A DNA stretch of 64,000 bases from NCBI RefSeq assembly GCF_019316905.1, contig NZ_CP079216.1, forward strand, positions 2,356,001 through 2,420,000, read 5' to 3'. The notes under the pieces were generated by a model that saw nothing but the letters and a program-made list of their open reading frames with translations, was not told the origin of the DNA and ran no database searches. The position numbers and the translations under genes were made by a program. The DNA comes from Tessaracoccus palaemonis. Its GTDB lineage: Bacteria > Actinomycetota > Actinomycetes > Propionibacteriales > Propionibacteriaceae. Shown here piece after piece: positions 1-9,683 of the stretch. Each line of letters begins with the position of its first letter. Position 1 is the first letter of the stretch.

Positions 1-1603
1 CGTCGACGCGGGCGGCCGCGTCGGCGACGGGGCGGCCGCCGGGCAGCAGGGCCGGCAGGCAGCCGGCCTCAATGGCGCCCATGTCGCCTGCGCGACGGGG
101 CATCCAGGCCAGGCGGGCGCCGGTGGCGTCGGCCTTCGCGACGGCGGCGGTGAGCAGGCCGGGCAGGGTCGCGGCGCGCTCCCCCACCAGGATGACGGAG
201 CCGGAGTCGAGCCCCTCGAGATCGGCCAGCGCGGAGGCCTCGCCGCCGGGGGCGACCGGGACCAGCGTGGCGCCGAGCTTGACGGTGCCGCGCGACGCGA
301 ACGGCGCCAGCGTGGTGACCTTGAGGCCCTTCTTGCGGACGCCCTTGCGGAGGCGGAGGAAGATGCTGGGCATCTCGTCCTCGGGCTCGAAGGCGACGAG
401 CACGACGTGGCCGGCGTTCTCCAGGTCGGTGAACTGCACGGAGTCGCCGAGCCCCTTGCCCGCGACGTGGGCGGCCAGGAAGTCGGCCTCCTCCGCAGAG
501 CCGGGGCGGGAGCGGAAGTCGACCGAGTTGGTGCCGAGCACCGCGCGCGCGAACTTGCCGTAGCCGTAGGCGTTCTCGACGGTGAGGCGGCCGCCGGTCT
601 GCACGCCGACGGAGGTGCCGGCGACGCGCAGGCCGTGGACCGCGGCGTCGATGGCCTCGGGCCAGCTGGCGGGCTGCAGGACGCCGTCGCGGCGGACGAG
701 CGGACGGGTGACGCGGTCGTCGCCGCGGCCGTACATGAAGCCGAAGCGGCCCTTGTCGCAGTTCCACTCCTCGTTCACGGCCGGGTTGTTGCCCGCGAGG
801 CGGCGCTTGACCTGGTGGTGACGGTGGTCGGTGCGCAGCTCGCAGCCGGACGCGCAGTGCTCACAGGTCGTCGGCGTCGACACGAGGTCGAACGGGCGGG
901 CCTGGAAGCGGTAGGCGGCCGACGTGAGGGCGCCGACGGGGCAGATCTGCACGACGTTGCCGGAGAAGTACGAGTCGTACGGGTCCTGCTCGTAGGTGCC
1001 GATCTGCTGCAGCGCGCCGCGCTCGACCAGGGCGATGAACGGGTCGCCGGAGATCTGTTCGGAGAAGCGGGTGCAGCGTGCGCAGAGCACGCAGCGCTCG
1101 CGGTCGAGGAGGATCTGCGCGGAGATGCTCACGGGCTTCGGGAACGTGCGCTTCAGTTCGGTGAAGCGGGACTCGCCGTGGCCGTGCGACATCGACTGGT
1201 TCTGCAGCGGGCACTCGCCGCCCTTGTCGCAGATGGGGCAGTCGAGCGGGTGGTTGATCAGCAACAGCTCGAGCATGCCCTCCTGCGCCTTCTTGGCGAC
1301 GGGGGACGTGACCTGCGTGTTGACCTTCATGCCCTCGGCGACCGGCATGGTGCAGGACGCCTGGGGCTTCGGGAAGCCGCGGCCGTTGCCGGCGTCGGGG
1401 ATCTCGACCATGCACTGGCGGCAGGCGCCGACGGGGTCGAGCAGCGGGTGATCGCAGAAGCGCGGGATCGCGGTGCCGATCATCTCGGCGGCGCGGATGA
1501 TCAGCGTGCCCTTCGGGACGCTCACCTGCGTCCCGTCGATCGTCAGCGTGACCAGATCGGGCTTCGGCGCGACCTCGGAGGCCGTCTTCGTCTCGACACT
1601 CAT
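1..1603 (-). CDS. nuoG: NADH-quinone oxidoreductase subunit G, partial (C-terminus outside window)
   Basis: This is the large iron-sulphur subunit of the peripheral arm of respiratory complex I, which passes electrons from NADH towards menaquinone. About 534 codons are visible and the rest lies left of the window. Cysteine sets are visible in order: a 2Fe-2S ferredoxin-like motif ([15 protein letters not shown]), then [14 protein letters not shown], then CVLCARC, then CEHCASGC leading into the molybdopterin-oxidoreductase-like fold. The ATG start (1601-1603) overlaps the nuoF stop by four bases (ATGA), so translation is probably coupled. Family identity follows from these motifs and the nuo order. 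Confidence 0.96.
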   Translation of the reverse strand, partial: MSVETKTASEVAPKPDLVTLTIDGTQVSVPKGTLIIRAAEMIGTAIPRFCDHPLLDPVGACRQCMVEIPDAGNGRGFPKPQASCTMPVAEGMKVNTQVTSPVAKKAQEGMLELLLINHPLDCPICDKGGECPLQNQSMSHGHGESRFTELKRTFPKPVSISAQILLDRERCVLCARCTRFSEQISGDPFIALVERGALQQIGTYEQDPYDSYFSGNVVQICPVGALTSAAYRFQARPFDLVSTPTTCEHCASGCELRTDHRHHQVKRRLAGNNPAVNEEWNCDKGRFGFMYGRGDDRVTRPLVRRDGVLQPASWPEAIDAAVHGLRVAGTSVGVQTGGRLTVENAYGYGKFARAVLGTNSVDFRSRPGSAEEADFLAAHVAGKGLGDSVQFTDLENAGHVVLVAFEPEDEMPSIFLRLRKGVRKKGLKVTTLAPFASRGTVKLGATLVPVAPGGEASALADLEGLDSGSVILVGERAATLPGLLTAAVAKADATGARLAWMPRRAGDMGAIEAGCLPALLPGGRPVADAAARVD

Positions 1604-2913
1604 CGCGCGTCTCCTTCCGTGGTGAACAGCGCGCTCTTCTCGTAGGGGAAGAGCTCCCAGGCGGGCGTGTGGTAGCCCAGCTCGAACTCGGCGCGGAAGT
1701 GGCGCACCGCGCTGGTCACGCACGCCACGGCACCGTCGGCCAGCGCGCAGAAGGAGCGTCCGCCGATGTTGTCGCACAGGTCGAGGAGCTTGTCGACGTC
1801 GCCCTCCCGTGCGGTGCCTGCCTCGAACTTCATCAGCAGCTGCACGAGCCACCAGGATCCCTCGCGGCACGGGGTGCACTTGCCGCAGGACTCGTGCTTG
1901 TAGAACTCGACGAAGCGCAGCGTCGTGCGGACCACGGAGGTGGTCTCGTCGAACACCTGCAGGGCCTTGGTGCCGAGCATCGTGCCTGCCCCGGCCATCG
2001 ACTCGTAGTCGAGCGGCAGGTCGAGGCCATCGGCCGTCAGGATCGGGGTCGAGGAGCCGCCGGGGGTGAAGAACTTCAGCTCGTGGCCCTCGCGCATGCC
2101 GCCACCCAGCTCGATCAGCTGGCGCAGCGTGATGCCCATGGGGGCTTCGAACTGGCCGGGCGTCTTCACGTGACCGGAGACCGAGTAGAGGGTCATGCCC
2201 TTGGACTTCTCGGTACCCATGGACTGGAACCAGGCCGCGCCGTTGGCGACGATCGACGGCACCGAGGCGATGGACTCGACGTTGTTGATCACCGTCGGGG
2301 ACGCGTAGAGGCCCGCGACCGCGGGGAACGGGGGACGCAGGCGCGGTTGCCCGCGGCGGCCCTCGAGCGAGTCGAGCAGAGCCGTCTCCTCGCCGCAGAT
2401 GTAGGCGCCCGCGCCGGCGTGGACGATGATGTCCAGGTCGTAGCCGGTGCCCATGATGTTCTTGCCGAGATAGCCGGCCGCGTAGGCCTCGCGCACGGCC
2501 TGCTGCAGGCGGCGGATCACGTGCAGGACCTCGCCGCGACAGTAGATGAACGCGTGCTTGGCGCGGATGGCGTACGACGCGATGATGACGCCCTCGACGA
2601 GGGTGTGCGGCGTCGCCAGCATGAGCGGCATGTCCTTGCAGGTGCCCGGCTCCGACTCGTCGGCGTTGACGACGAGGTACTTCGGGTTCGGGTTGTCCTG
2701 CGGGACGAAGGACCACTTCATGCCCGTCGGGAAGCCCGCGCCGCCACGGCCGCGCAGGTTGGCGTCCTTGACGAGCGAGATCAGGTCGTCGGGAGACATG
2801 CCGAGCGCGGTGCGCAGCGCACGGTAGCCGCCGGTCGCCTCGTAGCGGGCCAGCTTCCAGGACTGCTCATCGCCCCAGTGGGCGCTCAGTACCGGAGTCA
2901 GCAGGTCGGTCAC
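1600..2913 (-). CDS. nuoF: NADH-quinone oxidoreductase subunit F
   Basis: This is the NADH- and FMN-binding subunit of complex I, 437 aa, the usual length. The glycine-rich nucleotide/FMN motif [10 protein letters not shown] lies at residues 55-64, and a 4Fe-4S ligand set [12 protein letters not shown] is near residue 345. It accepts hydride from NADH and feeds the NuoG cluster chain. It overlaps nuoE upstream and nuoG downstream by four bases each, as expected for an operon built of translationally coupled cistrons. Confidence 0.97.
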   Translation of the reverse strand: MTDLLTPVLSAHWGDEQSWKLARYEATGGYRALRTALGMSPDDLISLVKDANLRGRGGAGFPTGMKWSFVPQDNPNPKYLVVNADESEPGTCKDMPLMLATPHTLVEGVIIASYAIRAKHAFIYCRGEVLHVIRRLQQAVREAYAAGYLGKNIMGTGYDLDIIVHAGAGAYICGEETALLDSLEGRRGQPRLRPPFPAVAGLYASPTVINNVESIASVPSIVANGAAWFQSMGTEKSKGMTLYSVSGHVKTPGQFEAPMGITLRQLIELGGGMREGHELKFFTPGGSSTPILTADGLDLPLDYESMAGAGTMLGTKALQVFDETTSVVRTTLRFVEFYKHESCGKCTPCREGSWWLVQLLMKFEAGTAREGDVDKLLDLCDNIGGRSFCALADGAVACVTSAVRHFRAEFELGYHTPAWELFPYEKSALFTTEGDAR

Positions 2914-3653
2914 TTCGCGGCCTCCTCAGGGGCGGGGGCCGGCGCCGCGTCGGCGGCGGGGGCGGCCCAGCTGTTCTCGTCGGCGAGGCGGCGGCCCAGC
3001 GTCGAGGCCTCGCCCGCGGACGGGCCCTCGTCGGCGCGGCCGTCGGGGAAGCCGGCGAGCACCCGCTCGGCCTGCTTCCAGGAGGTCAGCGTGGCCCCGC
3101 GCGGGGACTTGACCTCCTCGTCGCGGGTGAGCTTGTCGAGCAGCTCGTCCGCCTTCTCGGGGGTCATGTTGTCGAAGAACTCCCAGTTGACCATCATCAC
3201 CGGGGCGAAGTCGCAGGCCGCGTTGCACTCGAGGCGCTCGAGCGAGACCTGGCCGTCGGGCGTCGTCTGGTTCTCGTCGATGCCGAGGCGTTTCTTGGCG
3301 CGCTCCAGCAGAATGTCGCCGCCCATCACCGCGCACAGCGCCGTCGTGCAGACACCGACGTGGTGCTTGCCCGCCGGGCGCCGCTTGTACATGGTGTAGA
3401 AGGTGGCCACGCCGGAGACCTGGGCGGTGGAGATGCCCAGGATGTCGGCGCAGACCTCGATGCCACGGGGGCTGACCCGGCCGTCGACGCTCTGCACCAG
3501 GTGCAGCATCGGCAGCAGCGCCGAGCGGGGCTGCGGGTAGCGGCCTGCGAGCAGGCGCAGCTCGCTGATGGTGGTCTCGTCGATGTTCGTGGACTGGTCC
3601 GCGTAGTCGACCGAGCCGGACTCGGGGAAATGGCTCTCGAAGTGGCCGCTCAT
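2910..3653 (-). CDS. nuoE: NADH-quinone oxidoreductase subunit E
   Basis: This is the thioredoxin-like 2Fe-2S subunit of the NADH dehydrogenase module, 247 aa. The four cluster ligands appear as CTTALC and CNAAC. The last 40 or so residues are alanine/proline-rich and low in complexity, a common actinobacterial extension with no known role. The start overlaps the nuoD stop (ATGA) and the end overlaps nuoF. It works with NuoF and NuoG in NADH oxidation. Confidence 0.96.
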   Translation of the reverse strand: MSGHFESHFPESGSVDYADQSTNIDETTISELRLLAGRYPQPRSALLPMLHLVQSVDGRVSPRGIEVCADILGISTAQVSGVATFYTMYKRRPAGKHHVGVCTTALCAVMGGDILLERAKKRLGIDENQTTPDGQVSLERLECNAACDFAPVMMVNWEFFDNMTPEKADELLDKLTRDEEVKSPRGATLTSWKQAERVLAGFPDGRADEGPSAGEASTLGRRLADENSWAAPAADAAPAPAPEEAAK

Positions 3654-5002
3654 CGGTCCACACCTCCAAGGACGGGGTCGAGGCTGGCGACGGCGACGAC
3701 GACATCGGACATCATGCCGTTCTCACACATCGCCGGGATGGCCTGCAGGTGGTTGAAGCCCGGGTCACGGAAGTGGGCCCGGTAGGGACGGGTGCCGCCG
3801 TCGGAGACCAGGTGGCAGGCGAGCTCGCCCTTGGGCGACTCGATGGCCTGGTAGACCTGACCGACCGGCACCTTGAAGCCCTCGGTCACGATCTTGAAGT
3901 GGTGGATCAGCGCCTCCATGGACTCGCCCATGATGTGCTTGATGTGCTCGTTCGAGTTGCCCTGGCCATCGGGGCCGAGCGCCAGCTGCGCGGGCCACGC
4001 GATCTTCTTGTCGGCGACCATGACAGGCTGGCCCTGCGTGCGCTCGAGGCGCTCGAGGCACTGCTCGACGATCTTGAGCGACTCCCAGCACTCCTGCAGG
4101 CGGATCCGGAACGCGCCGTAGCAGTCGTTCGAGGGCCAGGTGACGACGTCGAAGTCGTACGTCTCGTAGCCGCAGTATGGCTGCATCCTGCGCAGGTCGT
4201 AGCCGTAGCCGGTGCCCCGGAGTCGGGGGCCGGTGACGCCGAGTGCCATGCAGGCGCTCAGGTCGAGCACGCCGACGTTCGAGAGGCGGTTGATGAAGAT
4301 CGGGTTCTCGTTGCAGAACGTCGCGTACTCGGGCAGGTGCTTCTTCAGCCAGTCGATGACCGTGCGCAGGTGGCTGATGCCGTCCTCCGGCAGGTCGTTG
4401 GCCACGCCGCCGGGGCGGACGTACGCGTGGTTCATGCGCAGACCGGACAGGCCCTCGAGGAAGTCGAGGATCATCTCACGCTCGCGGAACGCGATGGTCA
4501 TGACCGTCAGGGCGCCGATCTCCATGCCGCCGGTGCCCATGGCGACCAGGTGGGAGGCGATGCGGTTGAGCTCCATGACGAGCACGCGGATGATGCTGGC
4601 CCGCTCGGGGATGTCGTCGGTGATGCCGAGCAGCTTCTCGACCGCCAGACAGTAGGCGACCTCGTTGAACAGGGGCGCGACGTAGTCCATGCGCGTGACA
4701 TAGGTCACGCCCTGGGTCCAGGTCTTGAACTCCATGTTCTTCTCGATGCCGGTGTGCAGGAAACCGATGCCGGGGCGGATCGAGGTGACGGTCTCGCCGT
4801 CCATCTCGAGGATGAGGCGGAGCACGCCGTGCGTCGACGGGTGCTGCGGGCCCATGTTGACGACGATGGTCTCGTCGCCGCGCTCGGCCTGCTCGCCCGC
4901 GATGTCGGCCCAGTCGCCACCCTGCGCCAGGTAGACGCGGTCGGCCTTCGGCTCGCCGCCCGAGCCGGCGAAGATGTCCTCAGTGGCTGCGTGGGTGCTC
5001 AT
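3650..5002 (-). CDS. nuoD: NADH-quinone oxidoreductase subunit D
   Basis: This is the 49-kDa-type subunit that lines the quinone cavity of complex I together with NuoB, 450 aa. Conserved segments include [15 protein letters not shown] near the N-terminus, [12 protein letters not shown], and a C-terminal [17 protein letters not shown]. The reading frame stays open into nuoC, but the start at [11 protein letters not shown] is chosen because it overlaps the nuoC stop (TGATG-type junction) and gives the family length. Complex I in this lineage reduces menaquinone, which matches the men genes nearby. Confidence 0.97.
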   Translation of the reverse strand: MSTHAATEDIFAGSGGEPKADRVYLAQGGDWADIAGEQAERGDETIVVNMGPQHPSTHGVLRLILEMDGETVTSIRPGIGFLHTGIEKNMEFKTWTQGVTYVTRMDYVAPLFNEVAYCLAVEKLLGITDDIPERASIIRVLVMELNRIASHLVAMGTGGMEIGALTVMTIAFREREMILDFLEGLSGLRMNHAYVRPGGVANDLPEDGISHLRTVIDWLKKHLPEYATFCNENPIFINRLSNVGVLDLSACMALGVTGPRLRGTGYGYDLRRMQPYCGYETYDFDVVTWPSNDCYGAFRIRLQECWESLKIVEQCLERLERTQGQPVMVADKKIAWPAQLALGPDGQGNSNEHIKHIMGESMEALIHHFKIVTEGFKVPVGQVYQAIESPKGELACHLVSDGGTRPYRAHFRDPGFNHLQAIPAMCENGMMSDVVVAVASLDPVLGGVDR

Positions 5003-5703
5003 CAGGAGTAGCTCCTCCGGTTGTCGGGGGCGGGGACCTTGGCGCCCTTGTACTCGACGTCGACGCCGCCGAGCGGGTAGTCCTTCCGCTGCGGGTGGCC
5101 CTTCCAGTCGTCGGGCATCAGGATGCGGGTCAGGGCCGGGTGGTCGTCGTAGATGATCCCGAACATGTCCCAGGTCTCGCGCTCGTGCCAGTCGGCCATC
5201 GGGTACGTGCCGACGACCGACGGGATGTGCGCGTCCTCCTCGGGGCAGCTGACCTCGAGCCGCACGCGGCGGTTGTGGGTGAAGCTCATCAGGTGGTAGA
5301 CGCTGTGGAGCTCCGCGCCCCTCTGCTGCGGGTAGTGCACGCCGGAGACGGACATGCAGACCTCGAAGCGGAGGAAGGCGTCGTCGCGGAACTGCGCCAC
5401 GGTCTTCAGGAGGTGCTCGCGGGGGACGTAGATCGTCAGCTCGCCGCGGTCGAACAGCACCAGCGCCCCCCGCAACTCGGGGACGACCTCGAGGGCGCGG
5501 TTGTAGATGGCGTCGAACGGCTCGCCGAAGGGCGGCTGCGAGGCTCCCGGCATCGCCAGTTCGCGGTCGAGCAGGTTGTATCCGGAGGTGTCGCTGGAAC
5601 CGCGCGACCACATGCCCTTCTTCTCCTCGAAGACGGGCGCCTTCGGCGTCGGCTCTCCGGCCGAGGGCAGATTCTCGGTGTTCTCGGGGGTCTGCTCGCT
5701 CAT
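5002..5703 (-). CDS. nuoC: NADH-quinone oxidoreductase subunit C
   Basis: This is the 30-kDa-type subunit of the complex I connecting module, 233 aa. Family segments are visible ([19 protein letters not shown], and [20 protein letters not shown] with the conserved WDMFG core). The first 35 residues are a variable Glu/Pro-rich tail. The ATG at 5701-5703 overlaps the nuoB stop by four bases. It is a separate cistron from nuoD, not a fused nuoCD as in enterobacteria. Confidence 0.96.
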   Translation of the reverse strand: MSEQTPENTENLPSAGEPTPKAPVFEEKKGMWSRGSSDTSGYNLLDRELAMPGASQPPFGEPFDAIYNRALEVVPELRGALVLFDRGELTIYVPREHLLKTVAQFRDDAFLRFEVCMSVSGVHYPQQRGAELHSVYHLMSFTHNRRVRLEVSCPEEDAHIPSVVGTYPMADWHERETWDMFGIIYDDHPALTRILMPDDWKGHPQRKDYPLGGVDVEYKGAKVPAPDNRRSYS

Positions 5704-6254
5704 CGCATGAGGCCCTTCATCTCGATCTTGGCGGGGGCGGCGAGGGCGACCTGCTCGGCCTCCTCGATCGCGGCGGCCTCGTTCGGGCCGATCGGGCGGT
5801 GCTGGACCTTCTCGCGCAGCTTGAACATCGCGTCGATCAGCATGTCGGGGCGGGGCGGGCAGCCGGGGATGTACATGTCGACCGGCAGGAAGTGGTCGCA
5901 GCCCTGCACGACGGCGTAGTTGTTGAACATGCCACCCGAGGACGCGCAGGCGCCCATCGAGATGACCCACTTGGGGTTCGGCATCTGGTCGTACACCTGG
6001 CGGATGACCGGCGCCATCTTCTGCGAGACGCGGCCCGACACGATCATCAGGTCGGCCTGACGCGGCGACGCGCGGAACACCTCCTGGCCCCACCGACCCG
6101 CGTCGTAACGCGGGGTGCCGTAGGCCATCATCTCGATCGCGCAGCAGGCCAGACCCATGGTCGCGGGCCAGAACGACGCCTTGCGCAGCCAGCCGAACAC
6201 CCCCTCGACCGTGGTCAGGAGGATGCCGCTGGGGAGCTTGTCTTCGATTCCCAT
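5700..6254 (-). CDS. nuoB: NADH-quinone oxidoreductase subunit B
   Basis: This subunit carries the terminal N2 4Fe-4S cluster that hands electrons to the quinone, 184 aa. Cluster ligands are visible: [10 protein letters not shown] with the tandem cysteines, MGACASSGG, and PGCPPRP. The ATG at 6252-6254 ([10 protein letters not shown]) is preferred over an in-frame extension 17 codons longer because it gives the usual NuoB start and lies clear of nuoA. It follows nuoA after a 16-base gap. Confidence 0.97.
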   Translation of the reverse strand: MGIEDKLPSGILLTTVEGVFGWLRKASFWPATMGLACCAIEMMAYGTPRYDAGRWGQEVFRASPRQADLMIVSGRVSQKMAPVIRQVYDQMPNPKWVISMGACASSGGMFNNYAVVQGCDHFLPVDMYIPGCPPRPDMLIDAMFKLREKVQHRPIGPNEAAAIEEAEQVALAAPAKIEMKGLMR

Positions 6255-6270
6255 GTTCAGATCCTTCCGA

Positions 6271-6630
6271 TCATTCCCAGTCGAGGCCCTTGCGGCGCAG
6301 GACATAGAAGTAGGGGATGAAGAAGAGCACGATGAAGATGATCATCGCGATCTTCGTGAACCAGCCGAGCTGGTTGTACGCCACGGCCCACGGCAGCAGG
6401 AAGACGACCTCGATGTCGAAGACGATGAACATCATCGCCGTGATGTAGTACTTGACTGGGAACTTGCCTCCGCCGGCGGGCTGCGGGGTGGGATGGATGC
6501 CGCACTCGTAGCTGTCGTACTTCGCGCGGTTGTAGCGACGCGGGCCGACGACGAGGCTCAGCCCCATGGAGATCAGGACGAACGCGGTCGCCAGGATCAC
6601 CATGCCCACGATGGGGATGTAGGGATTCAT
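6271..6630 (-). CDS. nuoA: NADH-quinone oxidoreductase subunit A
   Basis: This is a small membrane subunit of complex I with three predicted helices, 119 aa. The family loop between helices 1 and 2 is present ([10 protein letters not shown], with the conserved Glu-Cys-Gly), as is a central [12 protein letters not shown] with buried acids. It helps couple quinone reduction to proton pumping. It begins 18 bases after the reductase gene upstream, so both are probably on one transcript. Confidence 0.96.
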   Translation of the reverse strand: MNPYIPIVGMVILATAFVLISMGLSLVVGPRRYNRAKYDSYECGIHPTPQPAGGGKFPVKYYITAMMFIVFDIEVVFLLPWAVAYNQLGWFTKIAMIIFIVLFFIPYFYVLRRKGLDWE

Positions 6631-6648
6631 CCTTGGATTCCTTCCGGA

Positions 6649-7938
6649 TCAGGCCGACGGGGCGGCCTTGCAGAGCGCGTTGATGATGCGGTCGGCCGCA
6701 TCGCCGTCGTGCGCGTCGGTCAGATTTGCGAGCAGCTTGTGGACGAAGCGCATGAGCCTCGGCCGCGGCAGTCCGTAGGTGGTGCAGAGCTTCATGATCC
6801 GGGGGTCGCCGATGAGCTTCACGAAGACGGTGCCGAGGCGGAAGTAGCCGCCGAGTTCAGCCTTGAGACGCTCGGGATAGGCGCGCATCGCGCGCTCTGC
6901 CGAGCTGGTGTTGAAGCCGCGCGAGCGGGCCTCGACGATCGCGTCGGCGGCCATCTCCGCGGACTCCATCGCGTAGCTGATGCCCTCGCCGTTGAACGGG
7001 TTGACCATGCCCCCGGCGTCGCCGACGAGCACGAGGCCACGGCCGTAGGCGGGCTGGCGGTTGAAGGCCATCGGCAGCGCGGCGCCCTGCACCTTGCCGA
7101 TCTGGTTCTGCTCGCGGAAACCCCACTCCTCGGGGGTGCCGTCGGTCCAGCGCTTCAGCAGCTCGCGGTAGTCGGTCTTACCGAAGCCCTTCGACGTGTT
7201 GAGCACGCCGAGGCCGACGTTGCAGGTGCCGTCGCCCATCCCGAAGACCCAGCCGTAGCCGGGCATCAGGTTGGACTTGCCGCGCTCGCCGTCCCAGAGC
7301 TCGAGCCAGCTCTCCAGGTAGTCGTCGTTGGTACGGGGGCTCGTGTAGTACGTGCGCACCGCCACGCCCATCGGCCGGTCCTCGCGCTTGTTGAGGCCCA
7401 TCGAGACCGCCAGCCGCGACGAGTTGCCGTCGGCCGCGACGACCAGCGGCGCGTGGTAGCGGCGGCCGTCCTTGGTCGTGACGCCCGTGATGCGGCCGGT
7501 GCGGTCGTCGAGGATCGCGCCGTCGACGTTGGTGTTCTGGAGCAGTGTGGCGCCCGCCGCGACGGCGTGCTTCGCCAGCATGTCGTCGAAGTCGGCGCGG
7601 GGACGGACGAGGCCGTAGGGCGGGAAGTCGGTGAGGTCCGGCCAGTCCATCTCGAACGGTTCGGTGCGTCCGCCGTAGACACGCAGGCCCTTGTTGTGGA
7701 GCCAGCCGTTCTCCAGCGAGGTGTCGACGCCCAGTCGCGTGAGTGCCCTCGTGGCGCGGGGGGTCAGGCCGTCGCCGCACACCTTCTCACGCGGAAACTC
7801 CGACTTCTCCAGCAGTGTCACGTTCAGCCCGTGCTGCGCCAGGTAGGCCGCGGTCGTCGACCCTCCAGGGCCGGCCCCGACGACGATGACGTCAGACTCC
7901 GTGGGACCACTTTCCCCCGAGGGACTGGCGAACGACAT
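6649..7938 (-). CDS. Geranylgeranyl reductase family FAD-dependent oxidoreductase (probable menaquinone side-chain reductase)
   Basis: This is a flavoprotein of the geranylgeranyl reductase family, 429 aa. The N-terminal dinucleotide motif is VVGAGPGGSTTAAYLA (residues 19-34), followed by the family signature around REKVCGDGLTPRA. The second FAD motif GLVLVGDAGGMVNPFNGEG lies in the C-terminal half. Known actinobacterial relatives (MenJ type) saturate one isoprene unit of menaquinone. Placement directly before nuoA and close to the men genes supports that role, but the substrate is inferred. A GAGGAG ribosome site lies 8 bases before the ATG. Confidence 0.85.
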   Translation of the reverse strand: MSFASPSGESGPTESDVIVVGAGPGGSTTAAYLAQHGLNVTLLEKSEFPREKVCGDGLTPRATRALTRLGVDTSLENGWLHNKGLRVYGGRTEPFEMDWPDLTDFPPYGLVRPRADFDDMLAKHAVAAGATLLQNTNVDGAILDDRTGRITGVTTKDGRRYHAPLVVAADGNSSRLAVSMGLNKREDRPMGVAVRTYYTSPRTNDDYLESWLELWDGERGKSNLMPGYGWVFGMGDGTCNVGLGVLNTSKGFGKTDYRELLKRWTDGTPEEWGFREQNQIGKVQGAALPMAFNRQPAYGRGLVLVGDAGGMVNPFNGEGISYAMESAEMAADAIVEARSRGFNTSSAERAMRAYPERLKAELGGYFRLGTVFVKLIGDPRIMKLCTTYGLPRPRLMRFVHKLLANLTDAHDGDAADRIINALCKAAPSA

Positions 7939-7974
7939 GAAGCGGCTCCTCAGCTCTGATCAGATTCAGCGATC

Positions 7975-8004
7975 AGTCTAGGGGCCGTCAAAGTTTTCGG
8001 ACAA
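7975..8004 (-). promoter_or_regulatory. Candidate promoter of the reductase-nuo operon
   Basis: On the minus strand a TTGTCC box and a TAGACT box are separated by 18 bases and end 37 bases before the reductase ATG. This is an eye match to sigma-70-like consensus, not experimentally supported. It lies in the region between the divergent reductase and isochorismate synthase genes. Confidence 0.4.
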
Positions 8005-8198
8005 ACGAGGGGAAAGTCGGACCGACAGTGCCTTGACAAGGGGCTTTGAGAATCTTTTCGAGAGATTCCTTTTGCTTAATTACCGGGAGGTCCGGAGGTC
8101 CTCAGGTCAGGGCCCGGCGGCGCCGGTCGGCGCCGGTCGGCATCCCACGATGGCGGACACGCGACGCACCGGGTCGCCCAGCATTCGGACGCCCCAGT

Positions 8199-9473
8199 AT
8201 GCTCCAGAGGGTGATTCTCGACTTCGGCACCGCACGCATGCGCGCCACGACAGTGGCGATCGCCGATCCCGGTCCCCTTGAGCGCTTCCTGCCGGAGTCC
8301 GGCCAGGGCAGCGCCTTCATCCGACGCGGCGACGGCGTCGTCGCCCTGGGCGAAGTAGCGCGCTTCGAGACCGACCGCCTCGACGCCGCAGACGTGTGGT
8401 GGGACGAGATCTCCAACCAGATCGACCACGATTCCGAACTGCCGGGCGAGTTCGGGACCGGCCCACTGGCGCTCGGCTCCTTCATCTTCGATCCCGACCG
8501 CTCGATGGAGCGCTCGGTCCTCACGGTCCCGCAGGTCATCATCGGCCGACGCGGCGACCTCGCCTGGATGACCAGGCTCGGAGATGCCCGGCGGGGAACC
8601 GCACTCCCCTCCCCCGGCGAGCCGACCCGCCGCCCCGGTCACATCACCCAGATGGGCGGATCGCTGCGGCGGGGCGAATGGGAGCGCATCGTCGCCGAGG
8701 TCGTCACGCTGATCCGCAGCGGCGAGGTCGACAAGGTCGTGCTCGCCCGCGACCTGCACCTCAAGGCCGACGGTCCCCTCGACCTCCGCCACATCTACGG
8801 CCGCCTCCTCGAGACCTACCCCATGACCTGGGCGTATCTGATCGACGGCCTGGTCGGCGCGACCCCCGAACTGCTGCTGCGCCGCCAGGGCGGGCTCGTG
8901 ACCTCCCGGGTGCTCGCGGGCACCGTCTGGCAGGACGGCAGTGGCGCCGTCGATCCGCTCACCCTGGCGGCCGAGCTCGCCCGGTCCGAGAAGGACATGT
9001 CGGAGCACGCCTTCGCCGTCCGCTCCGTGGCCGACGCGCTTGCGCCCTACTGTCGGGCGATGAACGTGCCGGATTCCCCGTCGGTGCTGCGGCTGCCCAA
9101 CGTCATGCACCTGGCCACGGACGTCACGGGCGTCGTCGAGCCGGGCGCCACCTCGCTCGCTCTCGCGGCTGCCCTGCACCCCAGCGCCGCGGTGTGCGGC
9201 ACCCCGACGCACCTGGCGATGGACATCATCGCGGAGGTCGAGACCATCGACCGCGGCCGCTACGCCGGCCCCGTCGGCTGGGTCGACATGGACGGCGACG
9301 GGGAATGGGCCATCGCGCTGCGCGGCGGCCAGGTCCGCCCCGAGTCCCCGGAGTCCATCCAACTGTTCGCGGGCGCCGGCATCGTGGCCGACTCGACGCC
9401 CAGCGTCGAGGTGCAGGAGACGGCGGCCAAGTTCGTGCCGATGCTCCAGGCCCTCGGCGTCGCCCCAAGCTGA
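8199..9473 (+). CDS. menF: Isochorismate synthase
   Basis: This enzyme converts chorismate to isochorismate, the first committed step of menaquinone synthesis. It belongs to the chorismate-utilising MST fold. Visible family segments are GEVDKVVLARDLHL, the substrate-site region around LAGTVWQDG, SEKDMSEHAFAV, HPSAAVCGTP and the C-terminal RYAGPVGWVD plus FAGAGIVADS. The ATG at 8199 gives 424 aa; a GTG at 8211 or ATG at 8238 are alternatives because no clear ribosome site is seen. The open frame further upstream to 8046 looks non-coding. MenF is preferred to a siderophore EntC because of the surrounding men genes. Confidence 0.88.
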   Translation: MLQRVILDFGTARMRATTVAIADPGPLERFLPESGQGSAFIRRGDGVVALGEVARFETDRLDAADVWWDEISNQIDHDSELPGEFGTGPLALGSFIFDPDRSMERSVLTVPQVIIGRRGDLAWMTRLGDARRGTALPSPGEPTRRPGHITQMGGSLRRGEWERIVAEVVTLIRSGEVDKVVLARDLHLKADGPLDLRHIYGRLLETYPMTWAYLIDGLVGATPELLLRRQGGLVTSRVLAGTVWQDGSGAVDPLTLAAELARSEKDMSEHAFAVRSVADALAPYCRAMNVPDSPSVLRLPNVMHLATDVTGVVEPGATSLALAAALHPSAAVCGTPTHLAMDIIAEVETIDRGRYAGPVGWVDMDGDGEWAIALRGGQVRPESPESIQLFAGAGIVADSTPSVEVQETAAKFVPMLQALGVAPS

Positions 9474-9513
9474 CGACCCAACTCCCCCGGCTCCCCGGCC
9501 CGGCACCATTCCC

Positions 9514-9613
9514 GCAGACGCCAACGATATTTCCGCGACGCCAACGGTAATCACGGACGCCAACGATATTCGCGCGAATATCGTTGGCGTCCGTGTATTT
9601 CGTTGGCGTCTGC
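9514..9613. repeat. Nested palindromic repeat A between convergent genes
   Basis: The motif GACGCCAACGATAT and near copies occur three times forward (starting about 9518, 9536 and 9557) and twice reversed (about 9578-9590 and 9600-9610). An exact 44-base palindrome spans 9552-9595, with 22 bases in each half. An outer pair of 14-base arms sits at 9514-9527 and 9600-9613. The element fills the gap between the ends of menF (+) and the ABC permease (-). It could act as a two-way terminator or a REP/MITE-like element. Confidence 0.85.
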
Positions 9614-9683
9614 AGAGGGGCGACCCGGCCACCCAGCGAGGGGTGACCGCGTCGGCGGGGTGGTGACGACGGGGTGGGCGGCG

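Noticed and set aside
5003..5611. A fused nuoC-nuoD product because one frame is open through both
   Set aside because: The upstream part of that frame is out of phase with nuoC; nuoC and nuoD are separate, overlapping cistrons.
8030..8065. A TTGACA promoter for menF at 8033
   Set aside because: A good -35-like box is present, but no acceptable -10 lies 16-19 bases after it.
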